Source of the DNA: Thermococcus sp.
GTDB lineage: Archaea > Methanobacteriota_B > Thermococci > Thermococcales > Thermococcaceae
Length of the DNA stretch: 17,153 nucleotides
Direction of reading: 5' to 3'
NCBI GenBank assembly: GCA_027023165.1
Contig: JALVWX010000026.1
Span: 1 to 17,153 of the forward strand
Shown here: positions 1 to 9,165 of the stretch, in pieces
Position numbering within the stretch: the stretch's first letter is position 1
Layout of the letters: each line of letters starts with the position of its first letter
Notes under the pieces: generated by a model
The model's input: the letters and a program-made list of their open reading frames with translations, nothing else
What the model was told of the DNA's origin: nothing
Database searches by the model: none
Translations under genes and position numbers: made by a program

Positions 1-86
1 CCGAAGCCCCTGTCGAGGAAGAGCTTCGTCAGGGCCGTGCTGTATATGCCCCTAATCCGGACTGTAACTCCTGTGTCTGTAGACAC
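1..86 (-). CDS. N-terminus of a FAU-1-type RNA-binding protein (partial, runs off the window)
   Basis: Reading the minus strand from a GTG at 86 gives 28 codons open to the window edge. The stretch [17 protein letters not shown] (about residues 12-28) resembles the start of archaeal FAU-1, an AU-rich RNA-binding protein of the RNase E/G-like group involved in RNA handling. The start is supported by the purine-rich GGGTGGTGAAG just before it; a second in-frame GTG lies at 92. The gene starts inside the 3' end of the upstream coiled-coil gene (overlap 35 nt), so the two are probably co-transcribed and translationally coupled. Only the first tenth or so of the protein is visible, so the family call rests on one short segment recognised from memory. 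Confidence 0.6.
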   Translation of the reverse strand, partial: MSTDTGVTVRIRGIYSTALTKLFLDRGF

Positions 87-792
87 CTTCACCACCCCTC
101 ATCTTCTTTTCCACCACTCCTATGAGCGCGAGTCCTTCGAGTATCTCCCCAGCTTTTTCAACGCCGCTCAGCTTCTCAACGTTTCTCGCCTCGACCCAGA
201 GCAGACCCCTGGAGTGCCAGTCTCTCATGGCATCCTCAACCTTGTGAACATCGCCGGGATGAGCGTAGAGCCTGAACAGGAAGGCCTTGAGCGTTTCAAG
301 CTCGGCCTCGAGCGTCTTGATTTTCCGGAGTTCCTCCATTATACCAGCGGGTACCTTTTTCTGGTTTTCGCCTCCGGCCAGAAGCTCAAGCCCCTCAACC
401 TCCCTCGCCAGCTCGCTCAACGCTTTCCTGACGGCGTAGTCGTAGACCCTGTGGAACTGCGCCAGTCTGTCCATCGCCGTCGAGAGCTTCAGCTTCGCAT
501 CGTAGTCCTCCTTCGGGAGGAGTGAAAGCATCTCCTCGATGCGGAACTTCATCTGGTGCTCGTTGCGGTAGAGTTCCTTCGCCTGGTTCTCGGCGTAGGT
601 GGAACCGACCATCTCGCGGTAGAGGGCCGATGAAAGCTCGAGCTTCTCGCGCGAGATGGAGTGAAGCTCCCTTAGAACCTCAACGAGTCCTTCCTTATCA
701 TTTTCACTGTAGAGAAGAGGAAACCTCTCCTCAAAAGCCGAGTGGAGCGATTCTAAGCGGGAAAGCCGAGCCTTGATTTCCTCAACGTTCAT
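52..792 (-). CDS. Uncharacterised coiled-coil protein with a possible C-terminal winged-helix
   Basis: A 246-residue soluble protein with no signal peptide or membrane segment. It is almost entirely helical and charged: residues 1-65 and 80-175 show heptad-like spacing of Leu/Ile between Glu/Lys/Arg, as in coiled coils. After [12 protein letters not shown] (about 178-189) the tail has a pattern of short helices and a glycine turn ([14 protein letters not shown], then [11 protein letters not shown]) that could be a winged helix; this is inference. I do not recognise the family. ATG at 792 is chosen because GGGGTG lies just before it; a GTG two codons upstream (798) is the alternative. The 3' end overlaps the start of the FAU-1-type gene, which suggests one operon with RNA-related context. 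Confidence 0.75.
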   Translation of the reverse strand: MNVEEIKARLSRLESLHSAFEERFPLLYSENDKEGLVEVLRELHSISREKLELSSALYREMVGSTYAENQAKELYRNEHQMKFRIEEMLSLLPKEDYDAKLKLSTAMDRLAQFHRVYDYAVRKALSELAREVEGLELLAGGENQKKVPAGIMEELRKIKTLEAELETLKAFLFRLYAHPGDVHKVEDAMRDWHSRGLLWVEARNVEKLSGVEKAGEILEGLALIGVVEKKMRGGEGVYRHRSYSPD

Positions 793-849
793 GGACACCC
801 CTGGGGTAACTTTGCTCCTCCACCTACTTGTAGTTTTCGATTGAAGGGG

Positions 850-856
850 GTTAAAC
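850..856 (-). promoter_or_regulatory. Possible TATA box for the coiled-coil protein gene
   Basis: On the minus strand the A/T-rich GTTTAAC stands about 60 nt before the ATG at 792, inside the divergent gap with moaA. That would give a leader of roughly 35 nt carrying a strong GGTGGAGG (816-823). Weak call from composition and spacing only. Confidence 0.25.
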
Positions 857-876
857 AGAGGGACTTACCCAAAACG

Positions 877-886
877 TTTTTTTAAG
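877..886 (+). promoter_or_regulatory. TATA box of moaA
   Basis: TTTTTTTAAG, preceded by AAAACG, is centred about 33 nt before the moaA ATG at 915. Archaeal TATA boxes sit about 25 nt before the transcript start, so the leader would be very short, with GGTG at 906-909 as a weak ribosome binding site. Confidence 0.55.
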
Positions 887-914
887 TCAATGAATTAATG
901 AACCCGGTGTTCCC

Positions 915-1841
915 ATGGTGCTCTACGACCGCTTCGGAAGACCTGCAACGAACCTCAGGATCTCGCTCACTCAGGATTGCAACTACCGCTGCTTCTTCTG
1001 CCACAGGGAGGGCCAGCACTTCAACGCAAAACTGGAGCTAACCCCCGCTGAAATCGAGAGACTCGTCAGAATAGCCTCACGCCTTGGCATAAAGAAGGTA
1101 AAGCTAACCGGCGGCGAACCCACGGTACGGAATGATATATTAGAGATAGTGGAGCGCATAAAGCCCTACGTGGTCGACCTTAGCATGACGACCAATGGAA
1201 GCCGCCTGAAGGAGCTGGCGAAACCGCTGGCGAAAGTGGGCCTCGACCGCGTTAACGTCTCCCTCCACAGCCTCAAACCCGACGTTTACAAGCGCATAAC
1301 GGGCGTCGACATGCTGGAAACGGTTCTTGAAGGAATCGAGGAGGCCGTGAAATACCTCAGCCCTGTCAAGCTCAACATGACGGTTATGAAGGGCCTGAAC
1401 GAGGGCGAGATATGGGACATGGTGGACTTCGCGGCCAGAACCGGAACGATACTCCAGCTCATTGAGCTTGAAGCCCCGAGGGAGATGACCAAAACCGGCT
1501 TCTTCAGGAAGTATTTCTACCCGCTCAAGCCCGTCGAGAGGGAGCTTGAGAAGAAAGCTATAGAGACGCGCGAGAGGAGGATGCACAGGCGGAAGAAGTA
1601 CTTCGTACCGACGGACTACGGCGTTGCCGAGGTCGAAGTGGTCAGGGCGATGCACAACACGATCTTCTGCGCCAACTGCACGCGGTTGAGGGTGACCTCC
1701 AACGGGATGTTCAAGACCTGCCTACTGAGGAAGAACGACCTTATAGACTTCGCCAGCGCCATAAGAAGCGGCGCGAGCGATGCGGAGATAGTTGAGGTCT
1801 TCCGGAAGGCCATTTTAATGCGCGAGCCGTACTGGCGGTGA
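915..1841 (+). CDS. moaA: GTP 3',8-cyclase MoaA (radical SAM, molybdopterin/tungstopterin synthesis)
   Basis: MoaA converts GTP to 3',8-cyclo-7,8-dihydro-GTP, the first step of pterin cofactor synthesis; in Thermococcales the cofactor mainly serves tungsten enzymes such as aldehyde:ferredoxin oxidoreductases. The 308-residue protein has the radical SAM cysteines C22, C26 and C29 (CNYRCFFC), the SAM-binding TGGEPT at 65-70, and the second, MoaA-specific cluster cysteines C252, C255 and C269 with the RLR segment between them. It lacks the C-terminal Gly-Gly typical of bacterial and eukaryotic MoaA and ends in REPYWR. Start ATG at 915 lies behind a clear TATA box. The partner MoaC is not in the window. 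Confident by the two cysteine triads. Confidence 0.93.
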   Translation: MVLYDRFGRPATNLRISLTQDCNYRCFFCHREGQHFNAKLELTPAEIERLVRIASRLGIKKVKLTGGEPTVRNDILEIVERIKPYVVDLSMTTNGSRLKELAKPLAKVGLDRVNVSLHSLKPDVYKRITGVDMLETVLEGIEEAVKYLSPVKLNMTVMKGLNEGEIWDMVDFAARTGTILQLIELEAPREMTKTGFFRKYFYPLKPVERELEKKAIETRERRMHRRKKYFVPTDYGVAEVEVVRAMHNTIFCANCTRLRVTSNGMFKTCLLRKNDLIDFASAIRSGASDAEIVEVFRKAILMREPYWR

Positions 1842-1853
1842 GGAAAATCAAAA

Positions 1854-1864
1854 GGTTTTTGTAA
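1854..1864 (+). promoter_or_regulatory. Possible TATA box of the DUF835 gene
   Basis: GGTTTTTGTAA lies about 35 nt before the GTG at 1895, in the 53-nt gap after moaA. The T-run (1856-1860) could equally act as a weak terminator for moaA. Spacing-based call. Confidence 0.3.
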
Positions 1865-1894
1865 GCAGTTGCCGTAGAGGGATAAGGTGAAACC

Positions 1895-3767
<1,873 letters not shown>

Positions 3768-3770
3768 AGG

Positions 3771-3779
3771 TTTATTAGG
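3771..3779 (+). promoter_or_regulatory. TATA box of the MntA-type gene
   Basis: TTTATTAGG is centred about 28 nt before the ATG at 3803. No ribosome binding site precedes that ATG, so a leaderless or nearly leaderless transcript is likely. Confidence 0.5.
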
Positions 3780-3802
3780 CTCGAGGTCGTAACTTCAAGT
3801 GT

Positions 3803-4111
3803 ATGGCCCCGAGAGACATCGCTGAGGTAATTGAGGTTCTCAAAAGGCACTCCAAGGAGATACGGCACCTTGGGGTTAGGCGGCTCTGGCTTTTTGGCTC
3901 GTATGTCCGGGGAGAAGCCACCGCTACCAGCGATTTGGACGTTCTGGTCGAGTTCGAGCCTGGAAAGAAGACCTTCGATAACTACATGGAGCTGAAGTTC
4001 CTCCTCGAAGACCTGCTCGGGATTGAGGTTGATCTCATAACCGTTGAGGCCCTGAAACCCGGCGTTAGAGAGTACGTTTGGAGGGAGGCGGTGGCCCTTG
4101 AGGGATTATAG
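3803..4111 (+). CDS. mntA: MntA-type minimal nucleotidyltransferase antitoxin
   Basis: A 102-residue protein of the minimal nucleotidyltransferase (MNT) family. It has the GSX10DXD signature: G32-S33 followed ten residues later by D44 and D46, with a likely third metal ligand at D77 (EVDLIT). In known MntA/HepT toxin-antitoxin pairs this enzyme adds AMP groups to the tyrosine of the HepT RX4HXY motif and so disarms the toxin RNase. All catalytic residues seen here are intact. The start ATG at 3803 follows a TATA box at leaderless spacing. The gene ends with TAG at 4109-4111, inside the first codons of the HepT gene, as usual for this pair, but here HepT is broken. The antitoxin may therefore be an orphan. 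Confidence 0.88.
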   Translation: MAPRDIAEVIEVLKRHSKEIRHLGVRRLWLFGSYVRGEATATSDLDVLVEFEPGKKTFDNYMELKFLLEDLLGIEVDLITVEALKPGVREYVWREAVALEGL

Positions 4112-4446
4112 GCTCTACATCAACGAATCTTGGAGGCCATCTCGCGGATTGAAGAGTACACGAAAGGCATGAGCCTCGAGGAATTCCAGGCGAGTCCGAT
4201 GGTCATAGATGCAGTCGTGCGAAATCTGGAGATAGTAGGGGAGGCGTGCCGGGCTATCCCGGCCGATGTGCGCGAGAGACACCCGGAAATCGAGTGGAGG
4301 AAGATAATCGGCCTCAGGAACATCCTCATACACCAGTACTTCGGCGTTGACACCGTCTTGATATGGGATTTAATAAGGAACAAGCTCCCGAACTGAAGGA
4401 AAAGATGACCGCGCTCCTTGAAGAACTCCAGCCGCAAGCACCGTAG
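4098..4446 (+). pseudogene. hepT: HepT-like toxin gene broken by two single-base frameshifts
   Basis: Three reading frames in succession encode one HepT protein. TTG at 4098 starts MRDYRLYIN, a typical HepT opening; near 4127 the frame must move by one missing base to continue as ILEAISRIEEYTKGMSLEEF; that frame carries the RX4HXY active motif RNILIHQY at 4316-4339 and stops at 4396; a second missing base near 4390 would restore PELKEKMTALLEELQPQAP up to TAG at 4444. GGTGG at 4090-4094 is a plausible ribosome binding site for the TTG. A shorter product (TTG 4130 to 4396, 88 residues) could still be made and keeps the motif, but lacks the first helix and the C-terminal helix. HepT is an RNase toxin in known systems. 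Either real gene decay or two base-calling errors; the flanking genes are intact, which favours decay. Confidence 0.8.
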
Positions 4447-4465
4447 AATAGGGAGAGAAGGGGGA

Positions 4466-5986
4466 TCACTTCTTCAAAAAGTCGAACAGCGTCACCTGCT
4501 TGCCCTTCTTCTTCGGCCGGTCTATCTTCTCTGGCTCCTCTTTTCCGACCGGCTCTATTTCCTCCTCCGCCTTCTCAAGCTCCTCCTCGCGTATCTCCTC
4601 TTCAGCCTCTTCCCCGGCTTCTTTGATCTCCCCTTCGGCTTCCCCTCCAGCTTCCGCCTCTTCCTCTGCGGCCGTCCCTTCTTCCCTCTCCTTTCCGGCT
4701 TCCCTGGCCCTGGCTTCCAGTTCGCCCTCCCTCTTCAGCTTCTTCTCGATGTTCATGCTCTTGGCCCATATCGTCTTGGCCTTCTCCTTGTCGCCGACTA
4801 TGAACTCGACCTCCTTCAAATCAAGATCGAGGTAGACGACGAAGTGGGCCGCAACGTCGGGATTGTTCTCGAATATCGCCTTGAGGTAGTTGAGGGTCTC
4901 CAAAGCCTCGAGCTTGGCCATGTGCATCTCTTTCATTATCTTCTTTATGACCGAGTCCCTCAAAGTTCTCTCCGTCTTGCTCTCTGTGAGGAGCTTTATC
5001 GTCTTCGGTGGATAAATCCTGACGAAGCCCTTCTTCTTGACGCCGGCAACGGCAACGCCTGCCGTCATCATGTCGGTCGCGTACTTCCAGAGGGAATAGT
5101 TGCCGGTCCTCTGCGCCCTCCCGAGGTATATATCTGCCCTGCTTATCGCCTCGTAGGCCCTCGCTATGTCCTCAGGCTTGTAGTAGACGTAGGGGACGTT
5201 CTCGTCTATCCACTGGAGCAGCTCATGCGGGAACATGTCAACGCCCAGAACCGCGAGTTTGGCCCTCTTGGCGTTGTCCGTTGCGAAGACCTGTGCCAAA
5301 GCCTGGAAGACGCTCTTCTCGGTGTCGCGGTAAGCTAAAACCTCATGGGCATCCTCAACTCCTCCGGTCACGACCGTCTGGAGGTCGTTTACAGCCGCCC
5401 TAAGGTCGCCGTTGGCGTGCTTCGCAATGTCGTAGAGAACCTCCTTGGGTACCGTGACTCCTTCGCGTTTGAGGATCCTAACCAGTGCCTTGATTATGTC
5501 CCTTTGAGTCAGGCGCTTGTACTCGACTATCTGGGCCTTGTTGCGTATCTCCCTCGGAACCTCCCAGTAGTGGTTGGCGGCCATTATTATCGGGTTTCTC
5601 GCTTTGTCGATGAGCTTGGCTATCTCTTTAGCGCCGCTCGGCTCTATGTTGTCCGCCTCGTCGAGAAAGATGAGCTTCCTGTGCTTCCCGAGGATGTCCA
5701 TCGTGTAGGCGGCCTGAACGTAGCGCTCTATCTTCTCGTAGGTTCGCTCGTCGCTCGCGTTCAGCTCGATTATCTCAAAGCCGTACTCCCTAGCCAGGGC
5801 GTAGACGGTGGTGGTTTTCCCGCTTCCGGGCGGGCCGGCGAGGATTAAAGCCTTCTTCTTGGGCGGGTGGCCGTGGAGCCACGCCTCTATCCAGGCTTTA
5901 ACCTGCTCTATCGCCTTCGTCTGGTTGACTATCTCGACCAGCCGTCTCGGCCTGTACTTCTCGACCCAGGGGGCTTCCCTCGGCAT
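4466..5986 (-). CDS. rfcL: Replication factor C large subunit (clamp loader)
   Basis: RfcL works with RfcS to open and load the PCNA sliding clamp on DNA during replication and repair. The 506-residue protein starts [13 protein letters not shown] and has Walker A GPPGSGKT at 51-58, Walker B LIFLDEAD at 105-112, sensor and lid helices through about 210, and a helical collar domain to about 415. Residues about 420-488 are a Glu/Ala-rich, probably flexible tail ending in a basic patch and a PIP box QVTLFDFL at 497-504, the PCNA-binding peptide. The Walker A is free of intein, unlike that of RfcS. ATG 5986 is chosen over the GTG at 5995 because AAGTGAT lies at the proper distance and the homologues start here. 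The gap after the rfcS stop is 5 nt: translational coupling. Confidence 0.96.
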   Translation of the reverse strand: MPREAPWVEKYRPRRLVEIVNQTKAIEQVKAWIEAWLHGHPPKKKALILAGPPGSGKTTTVYALAREYGFEIIELNASDERTYEKIERYVQAAYTMDILGKHRKLIFLDEADNIEPSGAKEIAKLIDKARNPIIMAANHYWEVPREIRNKAQIVEYKRLTQRDIIKALVRILKREGVTVPKEVLYDIAKHANGDLRAAVNDLQTVVTGGVEDAHEVLAYRDTEKSVFQALAQVFATDNAKRAKLAVLGVDMFPHELLQWIDENVPYVYYKPEDIARAYEAISRADIYLGRAQRTGNYSLWKYATDMMTAGVAVAGVKKKGFVRIYPPKTIKLLTESKTERTLRDSVIKKIMKEMHMAKLEALETLNYLKAIFENNPDVAAHFVVYLDLDLKEVEFIVGDKEKAKTIWAKSMNIEKKLKREGELEARAREAGKEREEGTAAEEEAEAGGEAEGEIKEAGEEAEEEIREEELEKAEEEIEPVGKEEPEKIDRPKKKGKQVTLFDFLKK

Positions 5987-5990
5987 AGCT

Positions 5991-5997
5991 ATCACTT
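5991..5997 (-). promoter_or_regulatory. Ribosome binding site of rfcL within the rfcS stop
   Basis: AAGTGAT, four bases before the rfcL ATG at 5986, contains the rfcS stop TGA (5992-5994). It decides the rfcL start and points to coupled translation of the two subunits. Confidence 0.7.
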
Positions 5998-8592
5998 GCC
6001 CATTATGGTGAACTGAGCTAGCAAAGCTTCGAGCTGTATCATCTCGTTGGCCCCTTCAACGAGGCGGAAGTTGTACTCGCCTATCTTGTCGGCCAAAGCG
6101 ACCTTCTTATCCTCGGGAATCGGCAGGTTGAAGACCTCCCTGTGCATCTGGATGAGAACATCTTCACCGCTGAGGCCCTGCTTGAGGAGAATCTCCCTCA
6201 GCTTGTCCCTGGCCTTGAGGAAGTTGCCCTCTAAAGCCAAGACCATCATGTCGCGGACATCTTCAGGCCTTGCCCTGCTGGCGACGAGGAAGACGTTCTC
6301 GTCTGTTATCTTGGTGTCGAGTGCCGCAGCGGCCTGGAGAACGTTTATCGCGCGCCTCATGTCTCCCTCGGCAACGTAGAGTATCGCCTGGAGGCCATCC
6401 TCCGTCAGCTCGAGCCCCTCGTTCTCCGCGATGTACCTTATCCGCTCCGCTATGTCCTCGTCGTTGAGCGGCCTGAAGCGGAAGATGGCGCACCTGCTCT
6501 GGATCGGCTCGATAATCTTCGAGGAGTAGTTGCAGCTCAGAATGAAACGAACGTTGTTCGAGAACATCTCCATGGTTCTCCTGAGGGCCTGCTGGGCGTC
6601 CTGCGTTAGAGCATCGGCCTCATCGAGGAAGATTATCTTGAAGCTCGCACTCCCTATCGGCTTCGTCCTTGCGAACTCCTTCACCTTCTCGCGGATGACG
6701 TTTATACCGCGCTCGTCGCTCGCGTTCAGCTCGAGGAAGTTGTGCCTCCAGTTCTCGCCGAAGAGTTCTCTCGCAAGGGCTAAAGCTGCTGTTGTGTTGT
6801 GGAGAACCGTCGGAAGGTTACCGCCTATGAAGTTGTGATAGTTCGGCACGTGGAGGTCGTAAATGACGAAGTCGCCTTTCAGCCTCTCTACATCGACTAT
6901 CTCGTCCCAGAGAAGCTCGTTCTGGGCGAGGAAGATGAGGTAAGCCACCCCACGCTTGAGCTTGTCGTCGTTCAGGATTTCCCTCAGGAGCTTCAGCTCG
7001 GCTTTCCTAATCTCTTCAAGGGTTTCTATTTTCTCGGTGTTGCCCTCGAGGATTACCCTCACGCTCGAGTTCCAAGTGCCAATAAGCCGTCCAATCTCAG
7101 CGTAGCTCGAGTACTTCCTGGAGAAAGTTCTCATCGCCTCTACCGTCTCCTCAAGCTCAATTCCAAGGGCCTTTGTAATCTTAAGGTAGTTCCTCAGGCT
7201 GGGCTTCCTCTTGCCTTTGATGTACTCAAGGAGCCTGTCTGCCCGTATTCCCGTCTCCTCGGCTATCTCCTTCCTCCTCTTTGCCACTTCGCTCCAGTCG
7301 ATGAGTACGCTCTTCGACAGGGCCTTTTCAAGCCTCTCCAGCTCGTCGAGGCGGTAGTAGATTTCCTTCATCAGCTCCCAGGCTATTTTCCTGGCCTTCT
7401 CGGGGCTCCACCTTACTTTGTCGTCGTAGAAGTTGAGCTTAAGCTTGTCCCTGACGTAGGAAATCAGCTCCCTGTCTGCGTAGAGTGAGCCGACGTTGGG
7501 GTTTGGCCTCTTTATCAGAGCCTCTGCCCTCCTCCTCTTCTCCTCCACGGAGAAGCCGACCTCCGAGAGGAAGCGTGAGATATTTTCTGAGCCGGAAATC
7601 ACAACGTAGTAGTAGGTGCACCCCCTGATGGTTTTGCTCCTGACCTTGGCAACCACTCCGAGTCCGGCCAGAGCGTAGGAGACCTGTTCCGCCATCTCCC
7701 TGCTCGCGGTTGAGAGGACGATACCGTTGCTCTCAACTCCAGCGTCACAGTCGAAGTAGGCCCTCAGGAAAGAGCGCAGGCCTTTCCATCCTTGCTCCGG
7801 TATGTAAACCCTGTCAGCCTTTCTACCAGCGAGGCCGAGGCTCTTAACGAGCTCCTTTGCCATCTTTGAGTTCACGTAAACGTCTGGAGCACGGTTTTCA
7901 TGTATTCTCTCCTTAATCCTCGCATCCGGAAAGAGTCTCTCGGTCAGCTCCATGAAGCGCTTTCTCAGCCTTTCGTCGGTGTTGGTGAAGGTTATCGCGT
8001 TGGTGTTTGAATCCGCATGACCATCGCCGATGAAGTAGCCGAGCCATTCCGCCAGGGGGTCCTCATCAAGAACCGCCGGGAGGAAGCGCGGAACGGCAAG
8101 CCTGTCCCCGGGCTTAAGCTCTTCGGCCTTTACCCACTCAATTCTTCCATCATTCCTGTTCACGAGGAGTGGATGGTACGGGGTAACCTTGAGCTCCCTT
8201 CCCAGCCTAGTCCTTATCCTGACGAGCTCGCTGGTTTTATCCTTGTAGACATACTCAACTGGCAGCTCCCTCAGCTTGCCATCCTCGTCAACGCCGAGAA
8301 CCCTGAGGCCGTTAACAGGGATCGGGCCGAACTTTCCGTTGCTCAGATTTTCAACGAGTTTCCCAATGGTCGTTAGCTCACCGTTGACTATGACCTTCGC
8401 ATCCCCCGTGAGGCACTTCCCGACGCCGGGCGGGCCGGCGAATAAAAGGTGCGGCATCGAGCCGGTCTTGGCGTAGTGCTTGAGCCTCTTGACGATGTGA
8501 GCCTGACCGACTATATCGTCGAGCCTCTGGGGCCTGTACTTCTCGACCCAGGGCTTTTCAAGGATCTTAACCTCCTGAACTTCAGCCGACAT
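5992..8592 (-). CDS. rfcS: Replication factor C small subunit with an intein in the P-loop
   Basis: RfcS forms the main ATPase ring of the archaeal clamp loader. The precursor has 866 residues; removal of the 540-residue intein (60-599) leaves 326, the normal RfcS length. The opening [18 protein letters not shown] (about 13-30) is box II of the family; Walker A is GPPGVGK (53-59) joined after splicing to T600. Further on come Walker B IIFLDEAD (653-660), the box after [10 protein letters not shown] (620-629), and the arginine-finger motif SRC at 699-701. ATP binding requires splicing, since the intein sits between the P-loop Lys and Thr. ATG 8592 has a strong AGGTGAT four bases before it; a GTG at 8601 lies within that site and is unlikely. 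It leads a two-gene operon with rfcL. Confidence 0.97.
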   Translation of the reverse strand: MSAEVQEVKILEKPWVEKYRPQRLDDIVGQAHIVKRLKHYAKTGSMPHLLFAGPPGVGKCLTGDAKVIVNGELTTIGKLVENLSNGKFGPIPVNGLRVLGVDEDGKLRELPVEYVYKDKTSELVRIRTRLGRELKVTPYHPLLVNRNDGRIEWVKAEELKPGDRLAVPRFLPAVLDEDPLAEWLGYFIGDGHADSNTNAITFTNTDERLRKRFMELTERLFPDARIKERIHENRAPDVYVNSKMAKELVKSLGLAGRKADRVYIPEQGWKGLRSFLRAYFDCDAGVESNGIVLSTASREMAEQVSYALAGLGVVAKVRSKTIRGCTYYYVVISGSENISRFLSEVGFSVEEKRRRAEALIKRPNPNVGSLYADRELISYVRDKLKLNFYDDKVRWSPEKARKIAWELMKEIYYRLDELERLEKALSKSVLIDWSEVAKRRKEIAEETGIRADRLLEYIKGKRKPSLRNYLKITKALGIELEETVEAMRTFSRKYSSYAEIGRLIGTWNSSVRVILEGNTEKIETLEEIRKAELKLLREILNDDKLKRGVAYLIFLAQNELLWDEIVDVERLKGDFVIYDLHVPNYHNFIGGNLPTVLHNTTAALALARELFGENWRHNFLELNASDERGINVIREKVKEFARTKPIGSASFKIIFLDEADALTQDAQQALRRTMEMFSNNVRFILSCNYSSKIIEPIQSRCAIFRFRPLNDEDIAERIRYIAENEGLELTEDGLQAILYVAEGDMRRAINVLQAAAALDTKITDENVFLVASRARPEDVRDMMVLALEGNFLKARDKLREILLKQGLSGEDVLIQMHREVFNLPIPEDKKVALADKIGEYNFRLVEGANEMIQLEALLAQFTIMGK
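6796..8415 (-). mobile_element. Intein with LAGLIDADG homing endonuclease in RfcS
   Basis: Residues 60-599 of the RfcS precursor. Splice junctions: K59/C60 at the start (block [11 protein letters not shown]) and HN at 598-599 before T600. Block B is VTPYHPLL (136-143, with T137 and H140); blocks F and G are [13 protein letters not shown] and PTVLHN near the end. The homing endonuclease has two LAGLIDADG helices, WLGYFIGDG (183-191) and LRAYFDCDA (276-284), with the presumed catalytic acids D190 and D283 both present. Residues about 440-480 look like a helix-turn-helix ([20 protein letters not shown]). All splicing residues are intact, so splicing is expected; the endonuclease also looks undamaged. 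Inteins at this RfcS site are known in other Thermococcales. It spreads by cutting intein-free rfcS alleles. Confidence 0.95.
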
Positions 8593-8596
8593 AGCT

Positions 8597-8603
8597 ATCA
8601 CCT
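8597..8603 (-). promoter_or_regulatory. Ribosome binding site of rfcS
   Basis: AGGTGAT, a near-perfect archaeal anti-16S match, stands four bases (AGCT) before ATG 8592 and decides that start over the GTG at 8601. Confidence 0.8.
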
Positions 8604-8627
8604 ACCCTAAAGGTTATGAAGGGTTCG

Positions 8628-8637
8628 GGTATTTAGC
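8628..8637 (-). promoter_or_regulatory. TATA box of the rfcS-rfcL operon
   Basis: On the minus strand GCTAAATACC lies about 40 nt before the rfcS ATG. Transcription would begin near 8608, leaving a leader of about 15 nt that holds AGGTGAT. The 53-nt gap is shared with the divergent YdjM gene. Confidence 0.5.
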
Positions 8638-8645
8638 CTTTTGCC

Positions 8646-9110
8646 ATGGACCCCCTCGAGCACGCCTCGATACCAACTCTGACATACCTCGCCCTCTCAC
8701 CCGGGCCAACGTGGGGTGGAGCGTTAGCCCTCGCCATCGGGGCGACTTTTCCAGACCTCGACGCCTTCGCTAGGGAGCACCGCTCCTACCTTCACTCGCT
8801 CCTCTTTGCTCTCCCGGCCTTCCTCCTCGCCCACCTCTCAGGCAATCCCTATGCTCTCCTCTTTTCCCTCGGCTGGCTCAGCCACCTCTTCCTCGACTTC
8901 TTCACCGGCGTAATCCCACCGGTCTATCCACTCAGCCGGCGCGGCTGGGGGCTGAGCATAACCGCGCGGGGCGGCCCAAGCGGTGCGGGCCTCTCGATCC
9001 GCATAATAGAGCGCTATCCCGATCCAAGGCACGACTACGAGATAGAGGCCGGGGGAAGCGTTGCACTGGGTCTGATAACCCTCACCGCGCTCATCATCAG
9101 GCTGCACTAA
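8646..9110 (+). CDS. YdjM/DUF457-family membrane protein, putative metal-dependent hydrolase
   Basis: A 154-residue protein of the YdjM (LexA-binding inner-membrane-associated) / DUF457 family, annotated as putative metal-dependent hydrolase; no reaction is established. It shows the family's conserved polar residues between hydrophobic helices: H6, FPDLDAF (D37, D39), HRSYLHS (H45, H50) and GWLSHLFLDFFTG (H80, D84). Hydrophobic stretches lie at about 25-35, 52-65, 70-92 and 138-152. ATG 8646 is the first start; a weak GGTTATGAA about 30 nt upstream may be its TATA box, giving a leaderless transcript. It diverges from rfcS, which gives no hint of function. Confidence 0.75.
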   Translation: MDPLEHASIPTLTYLALSPGPTWGGALALAIGATFPDLDAFAREHRSYLHSLLFALPAFLLAHLSGNPYALLFSLGWLSHLFLDFFTGVIPPVYPLSRRGWGLSITARGGPSGAGLSIRIIERYPDPRHDYEIEAGGSVALGLITLTALIIRLH

Positions 9111-9126
9111 ACCGGGCAGTGCAAAA

Positions 9127-9135
9127 CTTTTATAC
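9127..9135 (+). promoter_or_regulatory. TATA box of kbl
   Basis: CTTTTATAC, preceded by purines (GCAAAA), is centred about 35 nt before ATG 9166. It is among the best TATA matches in the window, and predicts a start near 9157 with the GGTGG ribosome binding site (9156-9160) at the very 5' end. Confidence 0.6.
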
Positions 9136-9165
9136 GTCGATGACCAATAAGCACCGGTGGTTCTC

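Noticed and set aside
4109..4111. TAG between MntA and HepT as a pyrrolysine codon
   Set aside because: Thermococcales are not known to have pyrrolysine genes, and the in-frame arrangement is a result of the HepT frameshift.
4418..5338. Long plus-strand open frame (306 codons) opposite rfcL
   Set aside because: Leu/Phe-rich low-complexity translation is the reverse image of the Glu-rich RfcL tail and its codon bias; rfcL is certain.
8590..8645. TATCAC half-site near rfcS as a TrmB-like (TGM) operator
   Set aside because: The inverted GTGATA half at the proper spacing is missing; the bases are the rfcS ribosome binding site.
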